From contig NZ_FXTY01000004.1 in assembly GCF_900182745.1 (NCBI RefSeq), positions 372,001 to 436,000 on the forward strand: DNA of 64,000 nucleotides. The letters run 5' to 3'. Position numbers and translations under genes: made by a program. The notes under the pieces are model-generated. The model did no database searches, was not told the DNA's origin, and worked only from the letters and a program-made list of their open reading frames with translations. Positions 1 to 6,933 of the stretch are shown in pieces. This DNA comes from Shimia sagamensis. Lineage in GTDB: Bacteria > Pseudomonadota > Alphaproteobacteria > Rhodobacterales > Rhodobacteraceae. Each line of letters begins with the position of its first letter. The first letter of the stretch is position 1.

Positions 1-121
1 CATTGTGGGCAAGGTTAATCACCGATTGGTGGCCCAAATGCACGCCGTCAAAATTGCCAATCGCGACGCTGGCGCCGCGATCTTGGGGTGTCACAAACTG
101 GTAGTCGCGAATGATCTGCAT
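1..121 (-). CDS. ribF: Bifunctional riboflavin kinase/FAD synthetase, N-terminal fragment (cut by window edge)
   Basis: RibF phosphorylates riboflavin to FMN and adenylates FMN to FAD in the cytoplasm. Only the first 40 codons lie in the window; the gene runs off the left edge. The start is an ATG at 121, and the peptide begins MQIIRDYQF. Residues 22-32 read GNFDGVHLGHQ, the nucleotide-binding signature of the FMN adenylyltransferase domain with its HxGH motif, near the N-terminus as the family expects. The HAD hydrolase and MaoC genes further along the same strand are, as I recall, usual ribF neighbours in Rhodobacteraceae. I see no strong ribosome-binding site. The family call is firm despite the short fragment. 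Confidence 0.8.
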   Translation of the reverse strand, partial: MQIIRDYQFVTPQDRGASVAIGNFDGVHLGHQSVINLAHN

Positions 122-174
122 GTGGCAGGGTTAGCTCTTGAAGCGGCAAGGCGCAAGAGAGGACGCAACGGCGG

Positions 175-540
175 TTACTGGTCTGCCAAATTGCGCGATT
201 GTGCGATATCGTCAAAGTTCTCCGCAGCCCAATCCACCAGCGGTTTCAAAACCGTAAGCAGCGCAAACCCGCGATCGGTGAGCGCATAGCTGACGGCCAG
301 GGGCGGGCCAGGATGAACCGTGCGAGTCAAATGACCGTCGCGTTCCAATGTGCGCAGGTTCTCGGTCAATACCCGTTGCGTCACATCGCCAATAGATCGC
401 TTTAATTCGCCAAAGCGCTGCGCACCGTTGCCCAGATTGAGAACTATCAGCAATTGCCATTTTCCGGTCACGCGGGTCAGGACAGACCGCACCGGGCAGT
501 TCTCAGCCTCCTCTTTTGTAAGGGCGGTTACTTTGACCAT
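175..540 (-). CDS. HxlR-family winged-helix transcriptional regulator
   Basis: A 121-residue DNA-binding protein. An early NCPVRSVL segment is followed by a winged helix containing GKWQLLIVLNL, the recognition region around FGELKRSIGDVTQRVLTENLRTLERDG, and a wing ending in YALTDRG, which is the HxlR pattern. The conserved N-terminal Cys is often redox-reactive in this family. The ATG at 540 is chosen over an upstream in-frame start because AAAGGA sits about 7 bases before it. It is divergent from the SnoaL gene with 93 bases between the starts. HxlR proteins often control the divergent neighbour, so it probably regulates that gene, but no operator is obvious. Confidence 0.85.
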   Translation of the reverse strand: MVKVTALTKEEAENCPVRSVLTRVTGKWQLLIVLNLGNGAQRFGELKRSIGDVTQRVLTENLRTLERDGHLTRTVHPGPPLAVSYALTDRGFALLTVLKPLVDWAAENFDDIAQSRNLADQ

Positions 541-633
541 ACTTCGTTCCTTTGAGGTGCGTAATTGATACTTGGTGCAGAAATAATACCTTCTCAATCA
601 CTATGAAAACAAGGTGATTCGAAAGGCTGTCTT

Positions 634-1404
634 ATGACCATCACTGAAACTGTTCTGAATGCGGTGTCCGCGCTGTTCATTCAATTTGACCCGGAGGCCG
701 CGACGGAGCTGTTGGCGCCGGATTACATTCAACACAATCCAGCAGTGCCCACTGGCGCGGCTCCCATTATCGGCTTCATTCCGGCACTCAAGGCAAGTGG
801 CATCACAATCGACACACATCGGGTGATCACGGAGGGGGATTTTGTGGTTTTGCACACCACTTACAACAACGCACAGGCCTTTGGGTCGGAGACTTTGGTG
901 GCGTTTGACGTGTTCCGAGTAGAGGGTGGAAAAGTCGCGGAACATTGGGACAATCTTCAACCGCTCGCGGCACCCAACCCTTCCGGTCGTTTGATGACGG
1001 ACGGTGGCACCGAGGTTGTTGATCTCGAAAAAACGGCTGAGAACAAGGCGGTTGTGACGGCGTTTGTAACGGATGTGCTGCACGGACAGGCGCCTGAAAA
1101 CATTGCGAATTACATCTCGGCGGACACGTACTTGCAGCACAATCCCTTGGTTGCGGATGGGTTGGATGGACTTGGCGCGGCGTTGGCAGCCATGGCACAG
1201 GCGGGGCAGAAAATGCGCTATGACGAAACCCATTTGATTGTTGCGGAAGGCAATTTTGTGTTTACGGCGTCTGAAGGTGCGTTGGGAGATACCCCAACCG
1301 CGTTTTTCGATTTGTTCCGCGTGGCTGATGGCAAAATCGTTGAACATTGGGACACGATCAGTGAGATTCCAGCCGAGATGTCGCATGAGAATGGTAAGTT
1401 CTAA
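634..1404 (+). CDS. Two-domain SnoaL/NTF2-like protein
   Basis: A 256-residue soluble protein made of two copies of a SnoaL-like alpha+beta fold. The first half holds QHNPAVPTGAAP and FDVFRVEGGKVAEHWDNLQ; the second repeats it as QHNPLVADGLDG and FDLFRVADGKIVEHWDTIS. Such folds bind small hydrophobic molecules or catalyse aldol-type reactions; the substrate cannot be read from sequence. The start has GAAAGG upstream. It is divergent from an HxlR regulator and probably controlled by it, perhaps in response to a reactive or aromatic compound. The internal duplication sets it apart from the usual single-domain SnoaL protein of about 130 residues. Confidence 0.75.
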   Translation: MTITETVLNAVSALFIQFDPEAATELLAPDYIQHNPAVPTGAAPIIGFIPALKASGITIDTHRVITEGDFVVLHTTYNNAQAFGSETLVAFDVFRVEGGKVAEHWDNLQPLAAPNPSGRLMTDGGTEVVDLEKTAENKAVVTAFVTDVLHGQAPENIANYISADTYLQHNPLVADGLDGLGAALAAMAQAGQKMRYDETHLIVAEGNFVFTASEGALGDTPTAFFDLFRVADGKIVEHWDTISEIPAEMSHENGKF

Positions 1405-1410
1405 AGCAAA

Positions 1411-1445
1411 TAGGGCGGTGCTTTTGGCGCCGCCCTACCGTTTTG
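1411..1445 (+). terminator. Rho-independent terminator between convergent genes
   Basis: TAGGGCGGTGC (1411-1421) pairs with GCGCCGCCCTA (1427-1437) across a 5-base loop, 11 pairs with one wobble, followed by CCGTTTTGG. It sits just after the SnoaL gene and may also serve the convergent MaoC gene. Confidence 0.7.
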
Positions 1446-1468
1446 GAGGAGATTTGTGTTGGGAATGA

Positions 1469-1912
1469 TCAGTCCAGCTTGCGGGACGGCGCCAGCACGG
1501 TGGCTTCACCCGCGAGGACTTTTTTGCCCTCTACCATACAGGCGCATTCAAGTTTTACGCGGCGTTTGCTTATGTCGATGTCGGTGACGGTCACGGAGGC
1601 CACAACGGTGTCGTCCGGGCGCACCGGGGCGAGGAATTTCAGCGACTGGCCCATGTAGATGGTGCCATGGCCGGGCAGTTGCTCACCGATCACAGCGGAG
1701 ATCAGGCCAGCAGTGAGCATGCCATGCGCGATGCGGCCGCCAAACATGGTGTCTTTGGCATAGTCCTCGTCCAGATGCACCGGGTTGTGGTCGGTGGACA
1801 CGGCGGCAAACATTTCGATGTCCTGATCGGTCACGGTTTTGCGCACGTAGCGAGTCATGCCGATTTCGAGGTCTTCGATAAATATGGTGCCGCGAGGCAG
1901 ATTGTCCAACAT
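1469..1912 (-). CDS. MaoC-family (R)-specific enoyl-CoA hydratase
   Basis: A 147-residue single hot-dog protein. The hydratase-2 motif is at residues 36-65: FAAVSTDHNPVHLDEDYA then GGRIAHGML, with the expected catalytic Asp41 and His46 of the D-x-N-P-x-H pattern. Enzymes of this size (PhaJ-like) hydrate trans-2-enoyl-CoA to (R)-3-hydroxyacyl-CoA, linking beta-oxidation to polyester or other acyl-CoA metabolism. The start at 1912 is preceded by GGAGGG; longer in-frame upstream codons carry no family similarity and are left out. It lies about 100 bases downstream of the HAD hydrolase gene on the same strand. The exact acyl substrate is unknown. Confidence 0.85.
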   Translation of the reverse strand: MLDNLPRGTIFIEDLEIGMTRYVRKTVTDQDIEMFAAVSTDHNPVHLDEDYAKDTMFGGRIAHGMLTAGLISAVIGEQLPGHGTIYMGQSLKFLAPVRPDDTVVASVTVTDIDISKRRVKLECACMVEGKKVLAGEATVLAPSRKLD

Positions 1913-2016
1913 TGGGCCCTCCGAGTCTGGATTGGCTGTGCAATTAAGTGACGCAATTTGTGCTTGATTGGCAATATTGTTACTTTGCAGTTGCAGAAAA
2001 ATCAAGTGCTTTTGTG

Positions 2017-2892
2017 TTACCGTAGTTTGCCTATCGCAAATTGTGGTGTGACTTGCTGATCTGCGAGATAATTCGTTAACGCGGCTTCATCTGGTTGATG
2101 CGCGGTTTTGGTCTCTGCTGCGGCGAGGCCGCCGGTGATGAAGAGCGAATCGATGTTCTCACCCATGGCGCCGGAGATGTCGGTGTGTGGGCCATCGCCA
2201 ATGGCGAGGATGTCACTATCAGACACAGAAGCACCCATGGCGGTGAGGCGGCGGCGGGCGAGGTCATAGATGGGGGGATGTGGCTTGCCAAAGTACAGGC
2301 TTTCACCGCCCATTTCGGTGTAGAGTTTGGCCAAGGCGCCGGCGCACCACTCGCGTATGTCGCCACGATCGACAATGATGTCAGGGTTGGCGCAGAGCAG
2401 TTTCATGCCTTTGGTTTTTGCATAGAGGAAATCAGCGCGGTTCACGGCTGGGTCGGCCATGGTGTCAAACGGGCCGCAGCAGACAATGCCTTCAGCCTCG
2501 GCCAGTGGGACGCGTTGAATGTCGACAGGGTTGTCAAGGATTTCAAGAGGTTGGAAGAACCCCTCGTCACGTTGCCATTCGCCCATGAAGTAGATCTTTT
2601 CGCCGACGGCGCCATTGAACATCGCGGAGCGGGCGCTGTCACCAGACGTGGCGATGGTGTCATAAGCATCGTCAGGAACGCCAAAGGAGCCAAGCTGTTC
2701 GGCCACACCAGCGCGGGGTTTGGGGGAGTTGGTGACCAGCACCACAATGCCGCCGCTGGCGCGGTAAGCTTGCAAGGCGGCAACGGCTTCTGAATAGGCG
2801 GTGACGCCGTTGTGTACGCAGCCCCAAAGGTCGACAAACAGCGCTTTGTAATTGTCGGAGATCTCGGCGAGAGAGGAGACGATCTGGGTCAT
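2017..2892 (-). CDS. HAD-superfamily subclass IIA hydrolase (TIGR01459-like)
   Basis: A 291-residue cytoplasmic phosphatase-like protein. Motif I is DLWGCVHNG with the nucleophile Asp21; motif II is LVTNSPKP near residue 55; the C-terminal Mg-binding motif is AIGDGPHTDISGAM. Spacing and the DLWG start match the TIGR01459 group common in alphaproteobacteria, related to NagD and pyridoxal-phosphate phosphatases. The substrate is not established. AGGACC precedes the ATG. As I recall, it is commonly found close to ribF, which fits the left edge of this window. Confidence 0.8.
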   Translation of the reverse strand: MTQIVSSLAEISDNYKALFVDLWGCVHNGVTAYSEAVAALQAYRASGGIVVLVTNSPKPRAGVAEQLGSFGVPDDAYDTIATSGDSARSAMFNGAVGEKIYFMGEWQRDEGFFQPLEILDNPVDIQRVPLAEAEGIVCCGPFDTMADPAVNRADFLYAKTKGMKLLCANPDIIVDRGDIREWCAGALAKLYTEMGGESLYFGKPHPPIYDLARRRLTAMGASVSDSDILAIGDGPHTDISGAMGENIDSLFITGGLAAAETKTAHQPDEAALTNYLADQQVTPQFAIGKLR

Positions 2893-2970
2893 GTGGTGGT
2901 CCTGCGCGTGAAGTGTTGCGCAAGGTATGGCAGGGGGCTTTGCGGAGTGCCAGCGATTCCGGTTGGCGAT

Positions 2971-3074
2971 GTGCTGCGGTGCAGAAGTTAACGGCCAAAA
3001 CCCACGTCGGTATCTTGTCGGTATTGCGACTGTTTTGCGGAGGTGGGGATTTGTGCTGCGGTGCAGAAATTAAC
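2971..3074. repeat. Imperfect 22-base direct repeat
   Basis: GTGCTGCGGTGCAGAAGTTAAC at 2971-2992 recurs with one change (G to A) at 3053-3074. The second copy overlaps the stop codon of the glycosyltransferase gene on the minus strand. It looks like a short local duplication at the 3' end of that gene. Confidence 0.6.
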
Positions 3075-3792
3075 CTTTGGCACGGTTCATCAGTTTGCGC
3101 AGGGCGCCAACGATGCTGCGGAACGGTTCGACGCGGTCGTAGAATCTCAGGTCGTGGATGTCGGTGCGGGAGCTGCGTTGGCCCGCAAGGCAGGGCGTGG
3201 CGAGGCGGAAGGTGGTGCCGGGCACAATGGTGCGGACCATGTTGAAGGCGCCGTCAAAGAACATCGAGCCGCCTTCGGGATGGCCGGAGGGGCGGGCGCG
3301 GACAAGTTCGAGGTAGTCATGGAACGCGCGGACGCTGTCGCCCTGGATGGCCCAGAATTGCGTGCCACGGGTGCCGCCGGTCCACTCGCTGAGGCCAATG
3401 CTGTCGGTGGGTGGGGTTTCCGGTTCGAGGTAGCCAAGAGCGGCGATCGACCAATCTGTGGTTTTCAGGTCCGTGAGCACTTTGGCGACGGTGCTGTCCG
3501 GCAGATCGTTGAGTTCAAGATCGTCTTCGCAGATCAGGATGCGCTCATAGCCTTTTTCTAGAGCGTCGGCGAGCACGCGGGTTTGCGAGAGGAAGTTGCC
3601 GAGTGAGCCGATCGAGGGGAACGCGCCTTTTTCCTTCGGGCGGGAGGCCTCAAAGAAAGTGATGTGTTCGTTTGGGATAGTCACACCGACGCGGGCAAAG
3701 TCGGCAATGGTCTCGCTGCGGCGGTCGTCCCGATAAGGCAGGTTCACGATGTAGACGTGGTCAAAGTGGTCAAACAGATCGGGAAAGCTCAT
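3070..3792 (-). CDS. Glycosyltransferase family 25-like protein
   Basis: A 240-residue protein starting with YIVNLPYRDDRR (residues 14-25), the typical opening of LPS-type family 25 glycosyltransferases, followed by GSLGNFLSQTRVLADALEKG and the acidic ICEDDLELND motif at residues 87-96, which would coordinate the metal-sugar-nucleotide. It probably acts in the cytoplasm on a surface polysaccharide or LPS core. Donor and acceptor are not deducible. It stands alone, with no sugar-synthesis genes nearby. The ATG at 3792 has only a weak ribosome-binding site. Confidence 0.7.
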   Translation of the reverse strand: MSFPDLFDHFDHVYIVNLPYRDDRRSETIADFARVGVTIPNEHITFFEASRPKEKGAFPSIGSLGNFLSQTRVLADALEKGYERILICEDDLELNDLPDSTVAKVLTDLKTTDWSIAALGYLEPETPPTDSIGLSEWTGGTRGTQFWAIQGDSVRAFHDYLELVRARPSGHPEGGSMFFDGAFNMVRTIVPGTTFRLATPCLAGQRSSRTDIHDLRFYDRVEPFRSIVGALRKLMNRAKG

Positions 3793-3875
3793 TTGGGTGT
3801 CCGCGTTGAAGGTGTTTTTGTTGCTCTAAAGGCACTTGGCGGCGGAAGTTTGTCAACAGCGCGGTGGTTTTGGGC

Positions 3876-4493
3876 TTAGGCCAGCGAGGCGGGCAGGCGG
3901 AGCATGGGGCGGAAACCGTTGTGGAGCGCGATGCGCGTGGGGGCGGGGGTGAGTACGGGGTGTGTGCCTTGCGGGCGTTTGATCGGGGCGGTGTAGCCTT
4001 CTGGGGTAAACGGCAGCGCCATGTCCCCAAGTAGCAACGCGGGGCCGGTGTCCGTCAGGATGAAGGTGGCGTCTGGCAAGCCGGTAATATCTTCAAGGGG
4101 GCGGTTTTGGCCGTAGACGCGGGGAATGGCGCGGGCGGTGTGTAGCTGTTCGTCGAAGTCGGGGGCGCAGCCAGAGTGGTCGGCGGCGGCGAGGAAAGCC
4201 TTGTGGTCGGCGCGGCGGCATTCGGCGCAGGGGCGGTGTCCAGCGGCGAGCGCGACAGCTTCGTCATAGAAAAACAGTTCGGTGTAGCGGTTGCGGGCCA
4301 TGAGCTGGCGCTGACGGTTTTTGAACGACAACACACAGCAGACCCAGGCTTTGTGACGCCAGCGGCGGTGGGTCAGCTTGCCATGCTGGTGCGCGGTGTC
4401 GTCGTGCAGGATGCCCCGGTTGCCCATGAAGGTCCCGCGCGTGGGGTGCGCGATGATCTGGCCATCTGGTTGTACGCGGTTTTGGCGGGGCAT
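3876..4493 (-). CDS. Conserved Cys-rich protein with an Ada-like zinc half-site
   Basis: A 205-residue protein that I recall as a conserved hypothetical of Rhodobacterales. The ATG at 4493 is chosen because family-like sequence begins there (MPRQNRVQPDGQIIAHPTRG); upstream codons lie in the 3' hairpin of the SDR gene. Residues 70-95 read YTELFFYDEAVALAAGHRP then CAECRRAD, which resembles the zinc-binding domain of the Ada DNA-repair regulator (FF-x-x-x-x-E-A-x-A-A-G-F-R-P-C-x-x-C). An earlier CC pair (residues 52-53) could supply more ligands. No Ada HTH or methyltransferase domain is present. The function is unknown; the Ada link is inference from the motif. Confidence 0.65.
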   Translation of the reverse strand: MPRQNRVQPDGQIIAHPTRGTFMGNRGILHDDTAHQHGKLTHRRWRHKAWVCCVLSFKNRQRQLMARNRYTELFFYDEAVALAAGHRPCAECRRADHKAFLAAADHSGCAPDFDEQLHTARAIPRVYGQNRPLEDITGLPDATFILTDTGPALLLGDMALPFTPEGYTAPIKRPQGTHPVLTPAPTRIALHNGFRPMLRLPASLA

Positions 4494-4522
4494 GGCGCTC
4501 TCCTTTGCGGAGAGGATAGCAA

Positions 4523-4548
4523 GGTGCGCAGTAAATGCGCACCCTACG
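4523..4548. repeat. REP-like palindrome (GTAGGGTGCGCA type)
   Basis: GGTGCGCA (4523-4530) and TGCGCACC (4536-4543) form a perfect 8-base stem with a 5-base loop, flanked by CTACG. On the minus strand it reads GTAGGGTGCGCA, a form I recall as repeated between genes in many proteobacteria. It lies just after the stop of the SDR gene; a CTCTCC/GGAGAG hairpin follows at about 4498-4514. Confidence 0.5.
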
Positions 4549-4554
4549 GTTTTG

Positions 4555-5310
4555 TTACTGCATGCGCAGGGCGCCGTCGATGCGGATGACTTCGCCGTTG
4601 AGATAGCCGTTTTCGACAATGAAGCCAGCGAGGCGGGCATATTCGGACGGGTCCCCCAGACGTTTTGGGCAGGTCACGTCTTGCGCCAGTTGGTCTTGGA
4701 CTTCTTGCGGCAAGCCTTGCAGCATTGGAGTCAGGAAAATGCCCGGTGCAATTGCCATGACGCGGATGCCAGAACGGGCGAGGTCACGGGCCATCGGGAG
4801 AGACAAGCCGACAATGCCACCTTTGGAGGCGGCATAGGCGGCCTGGCCGCGTTGACCGTCCATCGCGGCGATGGAGGCGGTGTTGATGATCACGCCGCGC
4901 GCGCCGTCTGCTTCGGTTTCGTTTTCCGCAATCACTTCGGCGGCGAGGCGGGCGACGTTGAAGGAGCCCACGAGGTTGATGTCGATGGTTTTCTGAAAAG
5001 TGTGCAGCGGGTGCGGGCCGTTTTTGCCAAGGGTGGTGGCCGCAGGCGCGATGCCAGCGCAGTTCACGGCGGCGGTGATTTTGCCCATGGCAGCTTTGGC
5101 GGCTGCAATACCGGCAGCGGCGCTGTCTTCATCGGTCACGTCCACTTTGTGGAAGGTGCCACCAAGCTCTGCTGCGATCTCTGCGCCGCGCGCCTCATTG
5201 AGGTCAAACAGCGCCACTTTGGCGCCGTTTGCGGCAAAGTGGCGGGCGGTGGCTTCGCCCAGACCGGAGGCCCCCCCGGTGATCACGGCGCAGGTTTGAT
5301 CAAGTTTCAT
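4555..5310 (-). CDS. Short-chain dehydrogenase, 3-hydroxyacyl-CoA dehydrogenase type II-like
   Basis: A 251-residue classical SDR with the NAD-binding TGGASGLG at residues 11-18, NAG-type NCAG at 83-86, Ser146 in INTASIAAM, and the active-site Tyr159/Lys163 of YAASK. The length and the C-terminal APGIFLTPML...CPKRLGDPSEYA...IDGALRMQ match the HSD17B10-like group, which oxidises 3-hydroxyacyl-CoA or short branched acyl-CoA intermediates. AGGAGG lies before the ATG. An inverted repeat TGAAC-N4-GTTCA about 25 bases upstream may be the operator of a TetR-type fatty-acid regulator. It is monocistronic as far as can be seen. Confidence 0.85.
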   Translation of the reverse strand: MKLDQTCAVITGGASGLGEATARHFAANGAKVALFDLNEARGAEIAAELGGTFHKVDVTDEDSAAAGIAAAKAAMGKITAAVNCAGIAPAATTLGKNGPHPLHTFQKTIDINLVGSFNVARLAAEVIAENETEADGARGVIINTASIAAMDGQRGQAAYAASKGGIVGLSLPMARDLARSGIRVMAIAPGIFLTPMLQGLPQEVQDQLAQDVTCPKRLGDPSEYARLAGFIVENGYLNGEVIRIDGALRMQ

Positions 5311-5334
5311 GGAAAGCCTCCTCTAGGCGGTAAA

Positions 5335-5348
5335 TGAACGTGTGTTCA
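5335..5348. promoter_or_regulatory. Inverted repeat upstream of the acyl-CoA SDR
   Basis: TGAAC (5335-5339), GTGT, GTTCA (5344-5348): a 5-base inverted repeat 25 bases upstream of the SDR start. Many TetR-family acyl-CoA regulators bind GAAC-N4-GTTC-like sites. The regulator itself is not in this window. Confidence 0.4.
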
Positions 5349-5387
5349 AATAACCTGAATGGCGTCAGTGTGTCTAGGGGGGAGTGG

Positions 5388-5440
5388 GAGGGGCCAGCCC
5401 CTCTGCGCCTTTGGCGCATTCACCCCGGGATATTGGAGGA
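5388..5440. repeat. Intergenic double-hairpin element, Rhodobacteraceae-like
   Basis: GAGGGG/CCCCTC (5388-5403) is followed directly by TGCGCC-TTT-GGCGCA (5404-5418) and CCCCGGGATATTGGAG. From memory, elements of the form GGGGCCAGCCCC, GCGCC hairpin, CCCCGGGATATT are scattered between genes of Rhodobacteraceae. Only one copy is present here. Confidence 0.45.
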
Positions 5441-5448
5441 ATGAGAAA

Positions 5449-5478
5449 GCAAAAGGCCCGCCGAGTGGCGCGGGCCTT
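5449..5478 (-). terminator. Terminator of tyrS
   Basis: AAGGCCCGC (5453-5461) pairs perfectly with GCGGGCCTT (5470-5478). On the minus strand the stem is followed by TTGCTTTC, 25 bases after the tyrS stop. Confidence 0.7.
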
Positions 5479-5502
5479 GAATAACATGCGTTGCGCGAGA
5501 GG

Positions 5503-6768
5503 TTAGCCGTCGAGTTGCACCAATGCGTGGCGCTTTTTGCCGGCAGAGAGCTTGATTGGGGACGCGAGCGCGGCGGCGTCGATCATCAGGCCGGCGTTGG
5601 TCAGTGGGGCGTCATCCAGCTTGGCGCCGTTTTCCTTGATCAGGCGTTTGGCGTCTTTGCCCGACTTGGCCAGACCTGTTTTTACGATCAACTGCACAAT
5701 GGAGATACCGTCACCGAGGTCCTCAGAGGTGAGCGTCACAGTGGGCAGGTCGTCGCCGACGCCGCCTTTTTCGAACACTTCGCGTGCTGTGGCTTCCGCC
5801 GTGGCCGCGGCATCGGCACCGTGGCAGAGTGTGGTCACCGCGTTGGCGAGGATGATCTTGGCTTCGTTGATTTCCGAGCCTGCCAGCGCGCCGAGGCGGT
5901 CACACTCGTCCACCGGCATTTCGGTGTAGAGTTTGAGGAAGCGGCCCACGTCGGCGTCGGTGGTGTTGCGCCAGAACTGCCAGAACTCATACGGGCTGCG
6001 CATGTCAGCGTTGAGCCAGACCGCGCCATCAGCTGATTTGCCCATCTTCTTGCCGTCAGAGGTGGTCAACAGTGGAGAGGTCAGGCCGAAGATCTGGGTC
6101 TCATCCACGCGGCGGGTCAGGTCGATGCCGTTGACGATGTTGCCCCATTGGTCAGAGCCGCCAAATTGCACCAGACAGCCATAGCGGCGGTTGATCTCCA
6201 GGAAGTCATACGCCTGTAGGATCATGTAGTTGAATTCGAGGAACGACAGGGATTGCTCGCGGTCCAGACGGGACTTCACGCTTTCAAACGACAACATGCG
6301 GTTGACCGAGAAGTGGCGGCCGATGTCACGCAGGAAAGTGAGGTAGTTCAACTCGTCGAGCCATTCGGCGTTGTTGAGCATCAGCGCGCCGGTGCCCTCG
6401 TCGCCATAGTCGAGGTATTTGGCAAACACCTGTTTGATGCCGTCGATGTTGGCGTCGATCTGATCGTTGGTCAGCAGCGGGCGTTCGTCAGCCCGAAACG
6501 ACGGGTCGCCCACTTTGGTTGTGCCGCCGCCCATCAGGGTGATGGGTTTGTGACCGGTTTTTTGCAGCCAGCGCAGCATCATGATCTGAATGAGCGAGCC
6601 CACGTGCAGGGACTTGGCGGTGGCGTCAAAGCCGATATAGCCGGGCACCACACCGTCACAGAGCGCTTTGTCAAAGGCTTCGTAATCTGTGCAATCGGCC
6701 ACAAAGCCGCGCTCTAGCATCACGGTGAGGAATTCCGATTTGGGCGTGTAGGTCATGGTGCCACTCAT
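5503..6768 (-). CDS. tyrS: Tyrosine--tRNA ligase
   Basis: TyrRS charges tRNA-Tyr with tyrosine in the cytoplasm. The 421-residue product has the class I HIGH-type motif HVGSL at 55-59 after [11 protein letters not shown], the tyrosine-binding region [14 protein letters not shown], the [10 protein letters not shown] signature near 201-210, the KMSKS-type loop KMGKS at 241-245, and a C-terminal S4 RNA-binding domain from about residue 355 ([20 protein letters not shown]). Two in-frame ATGs (6768 and 6756) are possible. A strong terminator follows. As I recall, tyrS is close to anmK in relatives; here two extra genes separate them. Confidence 0.97.
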   Translation of the reverse strand: MSGTMTYTPKSEFLTVMLERGFVADCTDYEAFDKALCDGVVPGYIGFDATAKSLHVGSLIQIMMLRWLQKTGHKPITLMGGGTTKVGDPSFRADERPLLTNDQIDANIDGIKQVFAKYLDYGDEGTGALMLNNAEWLDELNYLTFLRDIGRHFSVNRMLSFESVKSRLDREQSLSFLEFNYMILQAYDFLEINRRYGCLVQFGGSDQWGNIVNGIDLTRRVDETQIFGLTSPLLTTSDGKKMGKSADGAVWLNADMRSPYEFWQFWRNTTDADVGRFLKLYTEMPVDECDRLGALAGSEINEAKIILANAVTTLCHGADAAATAEATAREVFEKGGVGDDLPTVTLTSEDLGDGISIVQLIVKTGLAKSGKDAKRLIKENGAKLDDAPLTNAGLMIDAAALASPIKLSAGKKRHALVQLDG

Positions 6769-6933
6769 TGTCCGTTGTTGGTTGTCACTGGCCCCGGTGG
6801 GGCGCGTCCCGTCCTGTTAGCACCTTGGGCGCGTGTTTGTAAGCCGGGATTGCACGGCAGTGTGGGGGCGGGGTTTCCTCACTATGTGGAGGAGGATTGC
6901 GCTGCTAAACTGACCTTTTTTGAAGTTGTTTTG

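Noticed and set aside
601..1386. 261-codon minus-strand frame opposite the SnoaL gene
   Set aside because: The plus-strand gene has a duplicated, recognisable fold and a ribosome-binding site; this frame has neither.
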